Shown: positions 32,325-43,779 of the stretch, one piece after another
Numbering within the stretch: position 1 is the stretch's first letter
Layout: each line of letters starts with the position of its first letter
Assembly (NCBI GenBank): GCA_014607495.2
Contig: CP053171.1
Location: 1,116,001 to 1,180,000 of the forward strand
From: Carposina sasakii
Lineage: Eukaryota; Arthropoda; Insecta; Lepidoptera; Carposinidae
Direction: 5' to 3'
DNA: 64,000 nt
Program-made: the position numbers and the translations under genes
The notes under the pieces: model-generated
Database searches by the model: none
Seen by the model: only the letters and a program-made list of their open reading frames with translations
What the model was told of the DNA's origin: nothing

Positions 32325-32586
32325 ACAGGGTGTAACAAAAAGGGTATGTTAAGCGAAAAGCTATATAAATCGCCCACTATAGAGAACCTATCCACAAAAT
32401 TTGAGATCCGAAATCACATGTTTATTTTTCTCGATAGTATGGAGAATTTTTAAATATCTCAGGAATTTTTATACAATCTTGAAAAATAAAAATATGATTT
32501 CGAGTCTCAAATTTTGGAAATAGGTTCTCAATAGTGGGCTATTTATACAGCTTTTCGCTTAACATACCCTTTCTGTTACACCCTGT
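32325..32586. mobile_element. MITE-B, hairpin
   Basis: Complete copy, ACAGGGTGTAACAAAAAGG to TTCTGTTACACCCTGT, flanked by TAT / ATA. Confidence 0.9.
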
Positions 32587-33057
32587 ATAGGCAATAAAAA
32601 TATTGTTGTGATATATTATAGTGTTGGCACAGCTGATGCGAAAAACTAAATAGAAATGTGTTTTTTTTTATAGAAGTATTATTGAAGTCGAGCATGTTTT
32701 AAATGAGTATGAATGAGTTAGTTAGAATTTTGTCACACTTATTATTGGCATAATAACTCATAGGTAACATAAAGTAGCCGTATGTTCCAATTGTAATAAT
32801 ATTATCAGTCAGTGCTTAATGTAATATTAAGCATACCTATCTTCATACTTCACATTCTGTTTTTCTATTAGTTTTAATACTTTATAGTCGCTAGTTAGGT
32901 CCCCCCGGGATTTTCTATGCTATGTTATGCATTTTTCTGGTCGCCTCTGTTGATCCTGGCTCACAGGAGTTGCAGAGGCGGGAATGAGTGGTGGGCCAAT
33001 ATGAGTTAGTTTAATTTTATTGGTGAGTACACATAAGTTATAGATAGTACCTAGATA

Positions 33058-33190
33058 TATAGATAGGCTCACCACTTACCACGTGGGACTTAATAGGCTA
33101 ACTGGTGAAAAGTGGGTGTGCAATTTGCACACCTCTGCCCAACCTCCTTTGGGGATAATGGGCGTGACCTTTATGTATGTATGTATATAG
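33058..33190 (+). mobile_element. LINE 3' end
   Basis: AACTGGTGAAAAGTGGGTGT, GCACACCTCTGCCCAACC and GGGGATAATGGGCGTGA with a (TATG)n edge: a usual 3' UTR of lepidopteran LINEs. Confidence 0.6.
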
Positions 33191-33419
33191 GCACAGATAT
33201 AAACAAAACTGTCAATCAGCAGAATAACAAGAAAATTTTGCTCACGCTGGTCACAAAACAACGAAGGCATTGTAGAGCTTATTTAGGCTATGGTTTGTAC
33301 GTAAAAACAGAAACTAAATGGATTTTTACATTGATATTGAGATAAAAAAAAAACAGATAAACAATAAAATTGATGAAATGCGACAACAATAATTCAAGTG
33401 TTTTATTATTAGTCTAGTT

Positions 33420-33605
33420 TAATGGTTCCCAAAGTGGTCCAGATGGACCCCAGGGGTCCACAGGAGACTCGGTGGGGGTCTACGTTGGCATGAAAAAATG
33501 GGGGTTCACAATTAATTTGTATGTGATGTAGGCCTGTAGGGGGTCCACCAGGACCAGTTAACTTTTTAAAGGGGTCTATGAGAAAAAAGAGTTTGGGAAT
33601 CCCTG
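33420..33605. mobile_element. hAT-type MITE with 8-bp target duplication
   Basis: Left end TAATGGTTCCCAAAGTGG and right end GTTTGGGAATCCCTG are imperfect inverted repeats. The 186-bp element lies between two perfect GTCTAGTT copies (33412-33419 and 33606-33613). An 8-bp duplication and the GG(T/A)TCCCAAA end fit the hAT superfamily. Confidence 0.85.
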
Positions 33606-33613
33606 GTCTAGTT

Positions 33614-34116
33614 GGTGCGAGTAGGTATCACTCATATCATATATTGCAAAATTATCACTTAGCTCGTACCTCGGAAAGCACGTAAAACCGTTGGTCCTGC
33701 ACCTGATCTCTCTCCGGTCGTGTCGGCTTTCCGTCCCATCGGACTATGAGAGTAACGGAATAGAGAGTGAATCTGTGTTTGCGCACTCACTTGTGCACTA
33801 TAATATCTCCTGCGTACCTGGCCAATCTCCGTAAAGATTGGTCGCCTTGGCTGAAATACGGTCGGAGATCATCATCATCACTCATTATAAAACAAAGTCG
33901 CCGCTCGTTGTCTGTCTGTTCCTATGTACCTACGCTTAGATCTTTAAAACTGCGCAACAAATTTTGATATAGTTTTTTATTAGATAGAGTGATTCAAGAG
34001 GAAGGTTAATATGTTACCAGTATAACTACCGCGCCGACTCTTGACGGGTGTAACGCTGATACGAAATTGCCCTTTACGCGGTTTAATAATCCGGCCTATA
34101 GTATACCTACCTATAT
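33614..34116. other. No gene recognised
   Basis: Somewhat less AT-rich at 33660-33950, without recognisable coding motifs. Confidence 0.35.
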
Positions 34117-34378
34117 ACAGGATGTAACAAAAGGGGTATGTTAAGCGAAAAGCTATGTAAATAGCCCACTAAAAGGAACCTATCCAGAAAATTTTAGACT
34201 CCAAATCACATGTTTATTTTTCGAGATAGTATGGAGAATTCCTAAACAACTCAGGAACGTTCATACAATCTTGAAAAATAAGCATGTAATTTCGAGTCTC
34301 AAATTTTGGAAATAAGTTCTTTATAGTGGGCTATTTACATAGCATTTGGCTTAGCATACCCTTTCTGTTACATCCTGT
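34117..34378. mobile_element. MITE-B, hairpin
   Basis: ACAGGATGTAACAAAAGGGG to TTCTGTTACATCCTGT. Both ends share the GGGTG to GGATG change, so the arms have changed together. Confidence 0.9.
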
Positions 34379-34644
34379 ATAACAAAAATAACTTATAAAC
34401 AAGTTTATAGGTATAAACTTTTCATTTCCCACGATATGTGCGATCACATCCAATTCATGTTTTATAAATTTCCGGTTAGTTACCTTGAATAACATTGGAG
34501 AATCAAACGAGTTTTTTTTATGTATAAATACTTAATCACTCATATTTTTATATTGCATCTATCATCATAATAATGATGAATGGATAGATTTAATTATTAT
34601 CTGACAATAATATATATTTAAATTTATTATAATACTTAAGTTAT
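34379..34644. other. No gene recognised
   Basis: AT-rich spacer between two MITE-B copies only about 265 bp apart. Confidence 0.4.
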
Positions 34645-34906
34645 ACAGGGTGTAACATAAAGGGTATGTAAGGCGAAAAGCTGTATAAATAGCCCACTAT
34701 AGAGAACCTATTCCCAAAATTTGAGACTCGAAATCACATTTTTAATTTTCAAGATTGTATGAAAATTCCTGAGATATTTAAAAATTCTCCATACAATCGG
34801 GAAAAATAAACATGTGATTTCGGATCTCAGATTTTGTGGATAGGTTCTCTATAGTGGGCTATTTACATAGCTTTTCGCTTAACATACCCTTTTTGTTACA
34901 CCCTGT
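34645..34906. mobile_element. MITE-B, hairpin
   Basis: ACAGGGTGTAACATAAAGGG to TTTTTGTTACACCCTGT; TATA on both sides. Confidence 0.9.
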
Positions 34907-34974
34907 ATAAAGTCTTATAATTAATACTTGACGCTCAATCAGCGTAAATTGTAACGTAGATTCAGAAGGGTATG

Positions 34975-35110
34975 TAATGTATGTTGACGTAGTTTGGGCA
35001 TGTGAAGAGTATGAATGAAAGTAGACTTACAAAGAAAGTTTACAGTGGAAGAGTGGATGGATGGGTTGGAAGGGGAAGACCTTCCAACCCAATTTATAGT
35101 AGATTAGATT
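34975..35110 (+). pseudogene. RTE-like LINE C-terminal fragment
   Basis: The frame containing FGHVKRMNESRLTKKVYSGR, then VDGWVGRGRP, is the C-terminal GHV.RM...GRGRPR signature of a LINE ORF. A frame shift precedes it. It stops abruptly at GGAAGACCTTCC. Confidence 0.65.
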
Positions 35111-35235
35111 AGAATAGTTTCAAAAATAGAAAGGGTAATCATTATCACCTTCCTGCCCTTAAGGTTTTTGCGACTGGCAGCCTGCCTTACGCTAACTCTC
35201 TCCAGGTACAGCTAAGTACAAAGTTATTATTATTA

Positions 35236-35336
35236 AAATCTGTACATGGAATAAATTCACGGTTACGGGCCGTGATCGAGATTGAACCTAGACCGTCCGA
35301 CTTTAAGACTCTCGTCTTAACCGTTGGGCTACCATC
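35236..35336 (-). mobile_element. SINE-3, tRNA-derived
   Basis: Minus strand: A-box GTAGCCCAACGGTTAAGAC and B-box TAGGTTCAATCTC. The ends do not form an acceptor stem, so it is not a tRNA gene. Confidence 0.7.
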
Positions 35337-36411
35337 AAACAAACAAGAAAAATACTATACCAATATTAATCACGTTAGAAAAACACCGGTCAAAAACAGC
35401 ACTAAATTTCGGAAGGCCGGCAATCACCTGCCTACTTATTTCGATACGGTACATGACTAGTTAGGTAATTTACATATGTATAAGCGACGGACGAGGTTGA
35501 CCATGCGATGATTGATTATGTGGAAAATTATAGGATGTGCTAATTGATAATTACGTTGCTTGTATGTGGTGTAGTGTTTGGTGTAAAGGTTATGATTATG
35601 CTTGAAATATTTTGTGGTAAACATGTAATTATAAATGACGAATCCGGAATCTATATTATTTCGAAATTTGTAACCCGTAATTTGTTGTATTTAACTCATC
35701 GGCCAGTATATTACAAATATTTTTGAAATCATAAAACAATAATTAAATTATAATTATTTTTCACTGTAACAGCTGATACAAGCTAAACTAATTATTTTCA
35801 TGTTCATTATTTATGCACATAATGCACATGCATTATACTTTTGTATTAATTAACATACTTACACACTTATTTTTAAACACTCACTAAGGCAATTTTTCTA
35901 CACACCTCATAGTCACCCTACTTACTCTCATAACAACATGTCATTCCCGCGAGAATGACAATAAAAATCTCTCACAAAATTGACAGTTTGAGCGGTACAA
36001 TGTATCGTTTATTCACTAGTAGAGTAGCCCGTGACAACTACGGATATAATAATTAGTAGACTGTAGGTCAAATTACAAGATCAGGCGTTTTGCTGTAACC
36101 TAATTTCAGTAATATGCTTATTTTATTTAGTGCAAAGTTATTTTGCCTGCTCAAAATGTTAGATCTAAGAAGATCATTATCATGGAATTATTTAAAGAAA
36201 AAAATTCGACTGCGTAAAAATGTTAAACCATTGTCACCCTCACGGCCAAGACAAATCTAATGACACCTCTCAAGCTCAAATGCGACCACCCGTTTAGGCT
36301 GTAGAGCGTGTCAAAGAAATATAAGGTCTATCCAAAATTAGTGATTATCTTTTGACATGAAACTAAGTAGGTAAAAAGAAACAACTTTCACTATGGGACC
36401 AACTCCGAAAT
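35337..36411. other. No gene recognised
   Basis: About 1 kb of AT-rich DNA without repeats I know or coding signal. Confidence 0.4.
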
Positions 36412-36498
36412 ATTGAAAAAAAATCAGCTGTTCCATACCTACAATCTCGAATAATTACTGCACTGAAATGTATGGAACAGCAGATTTTTTTCGATGCT
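36412..36498. repeat. Small hairpin
   Basis: AAAAAAATCAGCTGTTCCATAC and GTATGGAACAGCAGATTTTTT pair over 20 bp with one mismatch around a 40-nt loop. Could be a MITE remnant. Confidence 0.7.
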
Positions 36499-36579
36499 AA
36501 TTTTTCTAAAACGTAATAAAGATAGAGACAGCATCACAATAGCTGCTATTCCGAATTTTTTATAAACATAAAATTAATA

Positions 36580-36790
36580 TATATAATCACGCCTTTATCC
36601 CTTACGGAGTAGGCAGAGCATCAAGGGCCAATAGAACCACATGGTGCTACTTCTGACCAATTTTGAGGGTATAGTTGAGATGTACAAGTTCGATTAGTGG
36701 TCAGCCCATCGCCTACAAAACACCAAGACCGTCTTGTCCCTCTACTGCAGAGAAGCAGCTGTACGTTTTTTCACTCCTAGAGCAGCATAA
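36580..36790 (+). mobile_element. Repeat R-E, copy
   Basis: TTATCCCTTACGGAGTAGGC to GAGAAGCAGCTGTACG, with a deletion around the GACAGGTGG segment. Confidence 0.7.
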
Positions 36791-37004
36791 AAGAAACTAC
36801 CTGCACTTAGTGAAGGTAATATGTTACGCTTATTATACAATAATGGTTTTATTTTAATAAAAAAATAACTTTGACCATGAACGGCCTTGGTAGCTCCATA
36901 ACGCCAGTAATACCAAAGACTCTACGTCATACACGTCGTAAACATTGTCTGTCGCTCTGCGAAAACAACCAATAAATGAATGAACTAATATATGTTGATG
37001 CGTG

Positions 37005-37165
37005 GTTTCACTAGAACACATCAGCTGCATCTTCTTTCGTGCATGTCGTAAGAGTCGACTGAGGAATTTGGGCTTTCAGGCGACAAGCCAGCAACTTTGA
37101 CCCAGCTATGTCAAACGTGGCCGTGAGATCTCCGTTATGATTCTGCAGTTCTGGCTACCCCATTT
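37005..37165 (-). mobile_element. Repeat R-D, reverse
   Basis: GTTTCACTAGAACACATCAG to CAGTTCTGGCTACCCCATTT. Confidence 0.7.
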
Positions 37166-37317
37166 CGGTATATATATGAAATAAACGTCCTAACGCTATC
37201 ATTAGGTACACAAGAAAAATAATATGACATAGCCCTGTATATTGACTGTAGCCCATTACTTTGTTCCCATGGAGTAAAGAACTAGCCTATGTCCTTCTCT
37301 GTACTTCGAACTATCTT

Positions 37318-37553
37318 CATCTGCCTATTGCAGTCCACTGCTGAATGTAGGCCTCTCCCAGGACACGCCACAAGGCTGTTAACTGCTATGGGGGGTTTTG
37401 CCCATACTCACCACGCTAGGCAGGCGGGTTGTTGACCGCACTTTGTATTTTGGACTATGTTGTCCTCCCGGAAACTCTTAACGCCTCCTACGATACCCAC
37501 AGGCAGACATGGGGTGGTACGAATTCTACTCTGCCGGCACCAGCTACTCCGAA
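37318..37553 (-). mobile_element. Repeat R-F, reverse
   Basis: TGCCTATTGCAGTCCACTGC to CTACTCTGCCGGCACCAG. Confidence 0.8.
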
Positions 37554-37557
37554 CTAT

Positions 37558-38090
37558 ACAGGGTGTGGGTGACAGCCAGGCAAATACTGAAATGCTAAAC
37601 AAGTACCATTGTAAAATATTAATAAGAAAATGAAAAAATTCTTCACACAAGTGAGAGTGAATTACCATTATGTTGAGTTATACGACAGTGATATTACTCG
37701 CAGGAAATGTATTTTTTATTTCATTATCAATAATCTTTGCTCTCCGCGCCAATTGTATCGGACGATCCTGTGACTAATTAAATGGGCTTATTGGTTATTG
37801 TGTGACACATTGCTGTTTTTTGGATCACTTGTGACTCTTCATTAGTATTGATCAGTTATTTGAACTTCTCTAAGGGCAATTTTTTTCAAATAATTTTTTT
37901 GTTAAAATTTTATTTTAAAATAATTATCTAAGGCCTAATTAAATGAACTAAACTTTTTTTCCTTAAAATATAAAGAAATGTCGGAAAATTTCGGAATTCT
38001 CCTGCGAATTTTTTTTTGTGTTTTCCGCTTTACAATCATGGTCTGAAGTCATGGTATCAATATTTGCCTGGCTGTCACAAACAGCCTGTA
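37558..38090. mobile_element. MITE-C, full length
   Basis: Ends ACAGGGTGTGGGTGACAGCC and GGCTGTCACAAACAGCCTGT, inverted repeats of about 30 bp that continue into AGGCAAATA. Length 533 bp, no coding capacity. A SINE-2 tail fragment (AAGAAAATGAAAAAATTCTT) is nested at about 37614-37666. It abuts the R-F copy ending at 37553. Confidence 0.85.
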
Positions 38091-38530
38091 TGTATGCAAA
38101 ATTTCAAATAGATCATGCAGGAAGTTTATATTTTTTTCCTCTGAAAAACTCCTAGTAACCTAACCACCTATATAGTTTCGTGTTTGCCTTTACTTGTATA
38201 TTAAAGGGTTACAAACGGAGATTCTTTGATTCGCAATCTAATCAGCCTGATTGGATAGTCGATTGGCAGTGTAATTGGGACGTCAGGGGCTGACTAACGC
38301 AACAATCGATTCAGTAATCAAACGTAATTGGGAGGGGATAAGGCACGATTGAGCTTCTTTTTAAAAAGAAGTTCTATGTGGTGTGTTGTACCCTTTATAA
38401 TGCTTTATAAAATGTTATAATACCTATATAATGTTAGTGGTCTGTTTCTGTGAAATTCTATTATATAAGTTGAAATAAATTTTACGTTTTTTTATATTTA
38501 TAATAATAATATATTTGGGTACTTAATATA
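38091..38530. other. No gene recognised
   Basis: AT-rich, nothing seen. Confidence 0.4.
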
Positions 38531-38790
38531 ATTAGCCGCGTGGTGTCGGCAGAGTAGAGTTTGTACCACCCTATGCCTGCCCGTGGGTATCGTACGAGGC
38601 GATTAAGGGTTTCCGGGAGGTGGGCAGCAGCGCCTCCCGTGCTGACAACATAGTCTGAAAATCACACTGCGGTCACCAACCCGTCCGCCCAGCGTGGTGA
38701 CTATGGGCAAAACCCCCCTGTGGCAGTAGCCTTGCGGCGTGCCCTGGGGGAGGCCTACGTCCAGCAGTGGACTGCAATAGGCTGAAGACG
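38531..38790 (+). mobile_element. Repeat R-F, copy
   Basis: AGCCGCGTGGTGTCGGCAGA to GACTGCAATAGGCTGAAGAC. It includes GGTGGGCAGCAGCGCCTCCC, which the copies at 29845 and 37318 lack. Confidence 0.8.
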
Positions 38791-38801
38791 ATATTTAAAA
38801 A

Positions 38802-39120
38802 CTAGTGGACGTCCGCGACTCCATCCGCGTGGACTACAGAAAAAACAAAATGTCGAAATTATCCAGGATAAAAACCTTTTCCCGGGATAAAAAGTAGCCT
38901 AGGTATATGTTAAGTGGGACCTGTCACAATATATTCCTGAAAACTGCATCGAAATCGTTTCAACCGTTTCTGAGATTGGTGTGTACAAACGCATAGACAA
39001 ACAGACAAAAATTCCAAAAATCATTGTTTTGGGTACTTTGCGTTGATAAAGGTCTCCTATAATATTTTTTCTCACATGTCTTCTATGTACAGACAGCGAT
39101 CTGTTACATTTTTATTATAT
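38802..39120 (-). mobile_element. HLE-A repeat, full length
   Basis: CTAGTGGACGTCCGCGACTC at the left, GTTACATTTTTATTATAT at the right. Only 11 bp from the preceding R-F. Confidence 0.75.
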
Positions 39121-39667
39121 GTATGTATATATATTTATATATTTTGTATGTATAGTTGTTATGTTACGATCATTAGAAAATATTTTATGTTCTTCAATAG
39201 TATTAATTCCATAATAATATTATAGAATTCTAGACCACCGGACATCTAAGTGGTTGTTTTTTCTTTTTAGTTTTTTTTTTATTATGTACATTATTTGGTT
39301 CATTTTTAAGCAGTCGGGTATTTGGGTTTTTTAAATCATGTTTTTTTGTTTCACGTACTATAGGTATTTATCTTTATATAATTATATTAACGTAATGTAA
39401 TAATAACATTGTGCAGCACCTTAATCCAAGAATTTAAAACATCGCATATAAAACGAAATACACTATCACCTTTTAAGTAATAAAAAAAGCGAGTACATTT
39501 TATATTTCATGCAGCATTAAACAAAAATATTTGCTCATACAAGATTATCATGTTTGTATATTTACAGTAATGTTTATTTTGTACACATATTTACATGAAA
39601 CGGGTTCGAGACGAGAAGAGATTAATGTTATATGTACGATAAATCTAAAATATACTCGTATACAGAA
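39121..39667. other. No gene recognised
   Basis: AT-rich with T-runs; GCAGTCGGGTATTTGGGTTTT at 39311-39331 is of a kind common in moth repeats. Confidence 0.4.
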
Positions 39668-39965
39668 CGCTTGCCCGCGTGGTGCCGGCAGAGTAGAATT
39701 CGTACCACCACATGTCTGCCCGTGGGTATCGTACGAGGCGATTAAGGGTTTCCGGGAGGTGGGCAGCAGCGCCTCCCGTGTTGAAAACATAGTCCAAAAT
39801 ACAAACTGCAAAATACAAAAATACAAAAATCCAAAATGCAAAATACAAAAAAATAAAACCAACCCGCTTGCTTAGCGTGGTGACTATGGGCAAATACCCC
39901 ACATGGCAGTCTTGTGGCGTGCCCCGGGGGAGGCCTACGTCCAGCAGTGGACTGCAATGATGATG
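39668..39965 (+). mobile_element. Repeat R-F with A-rich expansion
   Basis: Same family as 38531. A reiterated AAAATACAAA/AAAATCCAAA tract at 39797-39858 replaces the normal GCGGTCACCAACC junction. The expansion is probably slippage at the AAAATACAAACTGC site. Confidence 0.8.
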
Positions 39966-39969
39966 ATAT

Positions 39970-40170
39970 ATAGAACGCTAGAACTGTAGGATCACGAAAG
40001 AAATCCCACAGCCACGCTTAGCATTGCGAGCTGTATGTAAAAGATCAGTGACAAGTTGCTAGCTCATCGCCTGAGAGAACGACCCCGAGTTCCTTAGTCG
40101 ACTCTTACGATATGCACGGAAGTAGATGCAGCTGATGTATTCTAGTGAAACCCTGCATCAGTACAGGATA
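39970..40170 (+). mobile_element. Repeat R-D, 3' part
   Basis: GAACTGTAGGATCACGAAAG to ATTCTAGTGAAACCCTGCAT. Confidence 0.7.
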
Positions 40171-40509
40171 CACTCTTCTTTTATTTTTGCTCTTCTATCA
40201 CCAATCGGAATATAATTAACATAGCAAAACGTCAGCCAGTTTGGGTCAGCCAGTATTTCCTATAACATGCCAGGCAAATATTTCCCTTATAAATATTTCA
40301 TTAGACACACAAATGAAAAAATATTCCAACCGAGAGCAGATATGAGTAGATTAATATAGACCGAGATCAATAAAGCATTATGAAGCCACGAGATATATGG
40401 GACATTCTGCACAGTACGCACCGCATCACAATGGAAATAGGCTGACAAAGAGCAGTGACATAGATAGGACAGATACACAACTGAAGTTACCTATAATACC
40501 TTTGTTGGT

Positions 40510-40645
40510 TCCAGCTCTAGTAACATGTCCTGCGAAACACGATATGATAAACCGATTTATCGACATTTAGTCTGTCAAATTACGATAAATATTGCCGCCA
40601 TGTTGAATTTTGTATACAGACTAGATGCTAGGGGGGCTGGAAGAT
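40510..40645 (+). repeat. Dispersed repeat R-G, copy 2
   Basis: TCCTGCGAAACACGATATGA, ACCGATTTATCGACATTTAG, GATGCTAGGGGGGCTG, as at 10025-10170. Confidence 0.6.
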
Positions 40646-40744
40646 TATCATTTAGAGGTGTGTGTTGGTATCAGAAGACAATGAAAATAATCTAATCTAA
40701 GCAATATTCTGATTCCAAACATATTTTCACGTAAATTTACTGAT

Positions 40745-40990
40745 AATACATAGATACATATACACACGGCTGTGCTCCTGAAACGAGGAAACCCAACCCC
40801 TGTAATATCATACAGGAGATTCTAATGTTACTATTCCCATATTCACTATAGCTAGGATCGATAATCACACAGCCTCTTGTCTTGCTTCAGTAACAAGTTG
40901 CTACTAAGTTGCTACTCTCCTAAGTTCCTTAGTCGACTCTTACGACATGCATGGAAGCATGTGTAAGTGATGCAGCTAATGTATTCTAGT
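40745..40990 (+). mobile_element. Repeat R-D
   Basis: ACACGGCTGTGCTCCTGAAA to TGATGCAGCTAATGTATTCT, diverged. Confidence 0.65.
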
Positions 40991-41577
40991 TTAGCCTAGG
41001 AATTTCTATATTTTACATAATAGAAAAATACTAAGACAGCCTTAACTATGAGTAAAAATTACCGTCATTTGGTAATGATTAAAAATGTGTTAAATACAAC
41101 GCAGAAGCGTCAGTCCTAGGTCTTTGTGCAAATACTAATAAGACGAGCTACAATTTCAGAACTCAATGGCGTCTATAATAATAAAATGAGCACTGTATTA
41201 CGATAGACTTTTTCACTTAACGTACTAAAAATAGTTTTAGTATCAATAAAAATGGCGGAGTGGTCGTAAAAAAATTAAAGAAACTTTTCGAAGTCAAAGT
41301 AAATTTTATAGTTTTATATGCGGTTATAGATTTAAAATGCGGGACTTGTAGTTGTTTACATAGCTTCTAATTAGGCCCAGTTCGATATTAATAGTTCACT
41401 CAAACTTCAATAAAACTCAATTGTTGAAAAATAACTCTTAAGTCAAGAAGACAAAGTACTAATCTCTCAATCGAGTGCTATATGAGAGAAGTCGCCAGTA
41501 AAAATAGGAGTATAAGCATTATCCCTGCCATTAAGAAAAATATATTATATTTCGAAACCGAATAGTATTTCAAAATC
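40991..41577. other. No gene recognised
   Basis: AT-rich, nothing seen. Confidence 0.4.
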
Positions 41578-41955
41578 TTTATAGTTAAAATACTTTAAGT
41601 CTGTAGAAAATAAAATTAAAGTCATGGTAGGTATATACAGGGTGCAACAAAAGGGGAATGTTAAGCGAGAAGCTATGTAAATAGCCCACTAAAAGGAACC
41701 TATCTACAAAATTTCAGACTTGAAATCACATGTTTAATTTTGCAGCTAGAATGGAGAATTTCTAATCAACTTAAGAATGTTCATACAATTTTGAAAAACA
41801 TGTGATTTCGAGTCTCAAATCTTGGAAATCGGTTCTCTATATTGGTCTATTTACATAGTTTTTCGCTTAACATACCCTTTTTGTTACACCCTGTATACCT
41901 ACCATGACTTTCATTTTATTTTCCAGCCTTAACGTATTTTAACTATAAAGTATGT
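41578..41955. repeat. 378-bp palindrome with MITE-B at its centre
   Basis: The roughly 60 bp left of the MITE (CTTTATAGTTAAAATACTTT...GTCATGGTAGGTATA) reappear inverted on the right (TATACCTACCATGAC...GTATTTTAACTATAAAG). They differ by a few bases and a 2-nt gap. This is far longer than a target-site duplication. Confidence 0.9.
41637..41894. mobile_element. MITE-B, hairpin
   Basis: ACAGGGTGCAACAAAAGGGG to TTTTTGTTACACCCTGT. The centre is shorter than in other copies (AATAAAC lost from the right arm). Confidence 0.9.
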
Positions 41956-42409
41956 TTTATAAGTTTATAAGATTTTGAGAACCTATAGGTTCTTTCCATC
42001 GTCATATTGATAGTATCTGGTTATTATCTTCTAAACTACCAATAGGTAGGTATAATAATTTTACGAAAAACTTAAATAAAATTATGTAAAACACGATCAC
42101 ATTTAAAAATATTCGTTTAATACCATTGAATGGCACAGAATTAAAGTCATCAAGTTCATTCAACAAATTAATTGCTTGCAAATATATCGAATGATAATTA
42201 CAATCGGTTGTTTTTACAGAAAATCGAGTGACATAATCGAATCGTAATTATGCCGACGGTCTGTCAAGTGGACAAAACGAGATGATTGGACGATGGTACG
42301 GAAGAGTTTATAATTGGTAATCTGCGTAGCGATTGGACGACAAAGAACTACAGTTATCTCGATATGATCGTTGTAATAAAATAACATTAATATGTATAGT
42401 CCATTATAT
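41956..42409. other. No gene recognised
   Basis: AT-rich, nothing seen. Confidence 0.4.
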
Positions 42410-42709
42410 ACAGGATGACGACGTTTCCGAAAACTAGAACATCATCACGATCATTTTTCTCCATGGAAGCATACCTGGGAAGTGTCTGGTTTCCAAATAT
42501 TAGGGTCCAAAGTTGAGTAAATAGACTGCGTTTTTCTGCATAAATGCACATAGACGCGCGTAGCAGGATTTTTTCACGAAAAATAATTAATATCTGTCCA
42601 TAAAAAAACTAACATAAACACTATACACTATAAATTTCGCACGATCAAGGTAAAAAAAAAAATTTTTTAGCATTTTTTTGCATAAACTTACTTTATTTCA
42701 TGTATAGAA
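42410..42709 (+). mobile_element. MITE-A, right end truncated
   Basis: ACAGGATGACGACGTTTCCG to ACTTTATTTCATGTATAGA; the last roughly 55 bp and right terminal repeat are missing. Confidence 0.75.
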
Positions 42710-42719
42710 TTATAGAGGT

Positions 42720-42965
42720 ATAGACACACATATACCTATATATATGACAGTGTATATGACAGGGCTGTGTTCTCAAAAATAAGGTAGCTAGAACTGCAGC
42801 AGATCCTAGGTACAGACACGTTTAGTAAAGCAGAGTTATATGTTAAAAATAAGTGACATATTTATTAATTGCTGGCTTTCGCCTGAGAGTTCCTTAGTTA
42901 ACTCTTACAACATGCACGGAAAGATATGCAGCAGATGAATTCTAGTGAAGCCCCGCATTACCACA
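42720..42965 (+). mobile_element. Repeat R-D
   Basis: ACAGGGCTGTGTTCTCAAAA to TTCTAGTGAAGCCCCGCATT. Confidence 0.7.
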
Positions 42966-43339
42966 ATCAATCAAGGGTTTTGATTTGTGTAAAATTATAT
43001 TATGATTATTTTCATAGCAATTCGCTCAACATACCTCCACTGCTACGAGTACATCTTGTACGTATATGCTATGATGGCATATAATTGCTATGGCTGTTTA
43101 TAAACAATACAAAAATAGGCAGACCTGTAAAAATGTCTGGTACTACATCATTCAACCACCCCAAAATAAAAGGTAGACGTCAACAAGATAGCATTTTTCC
43201 TCCAAGCGTGCCAGAACGCAAACACTGCTATGTTTAAATATATCTATGCATATAAATAATTCAGTAGCTAGTAATAGCTATTATAATATTGCCAATTGGC
43301 GATATAACTTTCGGTACTATGTTGTAGCGTAGACTCATT
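42966..43339. other. No gene recognised
   Basis: Nothing seen. Confidence 0.35.
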
Positions 43340-43775
43340 TGAATCATTGGAAATAATTAAGGGAAAACATACACATATATGGACGTGGAACCTGACGGTG
43401 GGGCTGGCTCACCGATTGCATGTCACTCAGAGAGCTATGGAAAGGTCAATGCTCGGAATCTCGCTAATGGACAAAGTCCGAAACGAGATTATCCGGCAGA
43501 AGACCAAAGTGACAGACATAGTCTCGAAATGTAGCAGACTGAAGTTGTAGTGGGCCTTCCACATCCGTCGTAGAACCGATGGACGGTAGAGTAAACAGGT
43601 TCTCGAATGGAGACCGCGCCTCGGCAAGCGTAGCGTTGGGCGCCCTCCGGACAGATGGACCGATGACTTAAAGAGGACGGCTGGTAGTGACTGAATGGCA
43701 AAAAACGGGAGATCGAGCCATGTGGGACTCTGGGGGAGGCCTACGTCCAGCAGTGGACTGCAATAGGCTGACGAC
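43340..43775 (+). pseudogene. LINE ORF2 C-terminal fragment
   Basis: Translation includes VTQRAMERSMLGISLMDKVR, NEIIRQKTKVTDIVSKCSRL, then LEWRPRLGKR and RPPDRWTDDLKRTAGSD. This is the same LINE tail as 8859 but extending further upstream. Stops replace residues in WAFHI, RWSK and SDWMAK positions. It ends with CCTACGTCCAGCAGTGGACT then GCAATAGGCTGACGAC, the LINE 3' terminus. RT motifs are absent. Confidence 0.85.
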
Positions 43776-43779
43776 AACG

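Noticed and set aside
35264..35336. Possible tRNA gene (minus strand)
   Set aside because: Ends cannot pair; poor anticodon arm; taken as SINE-3.
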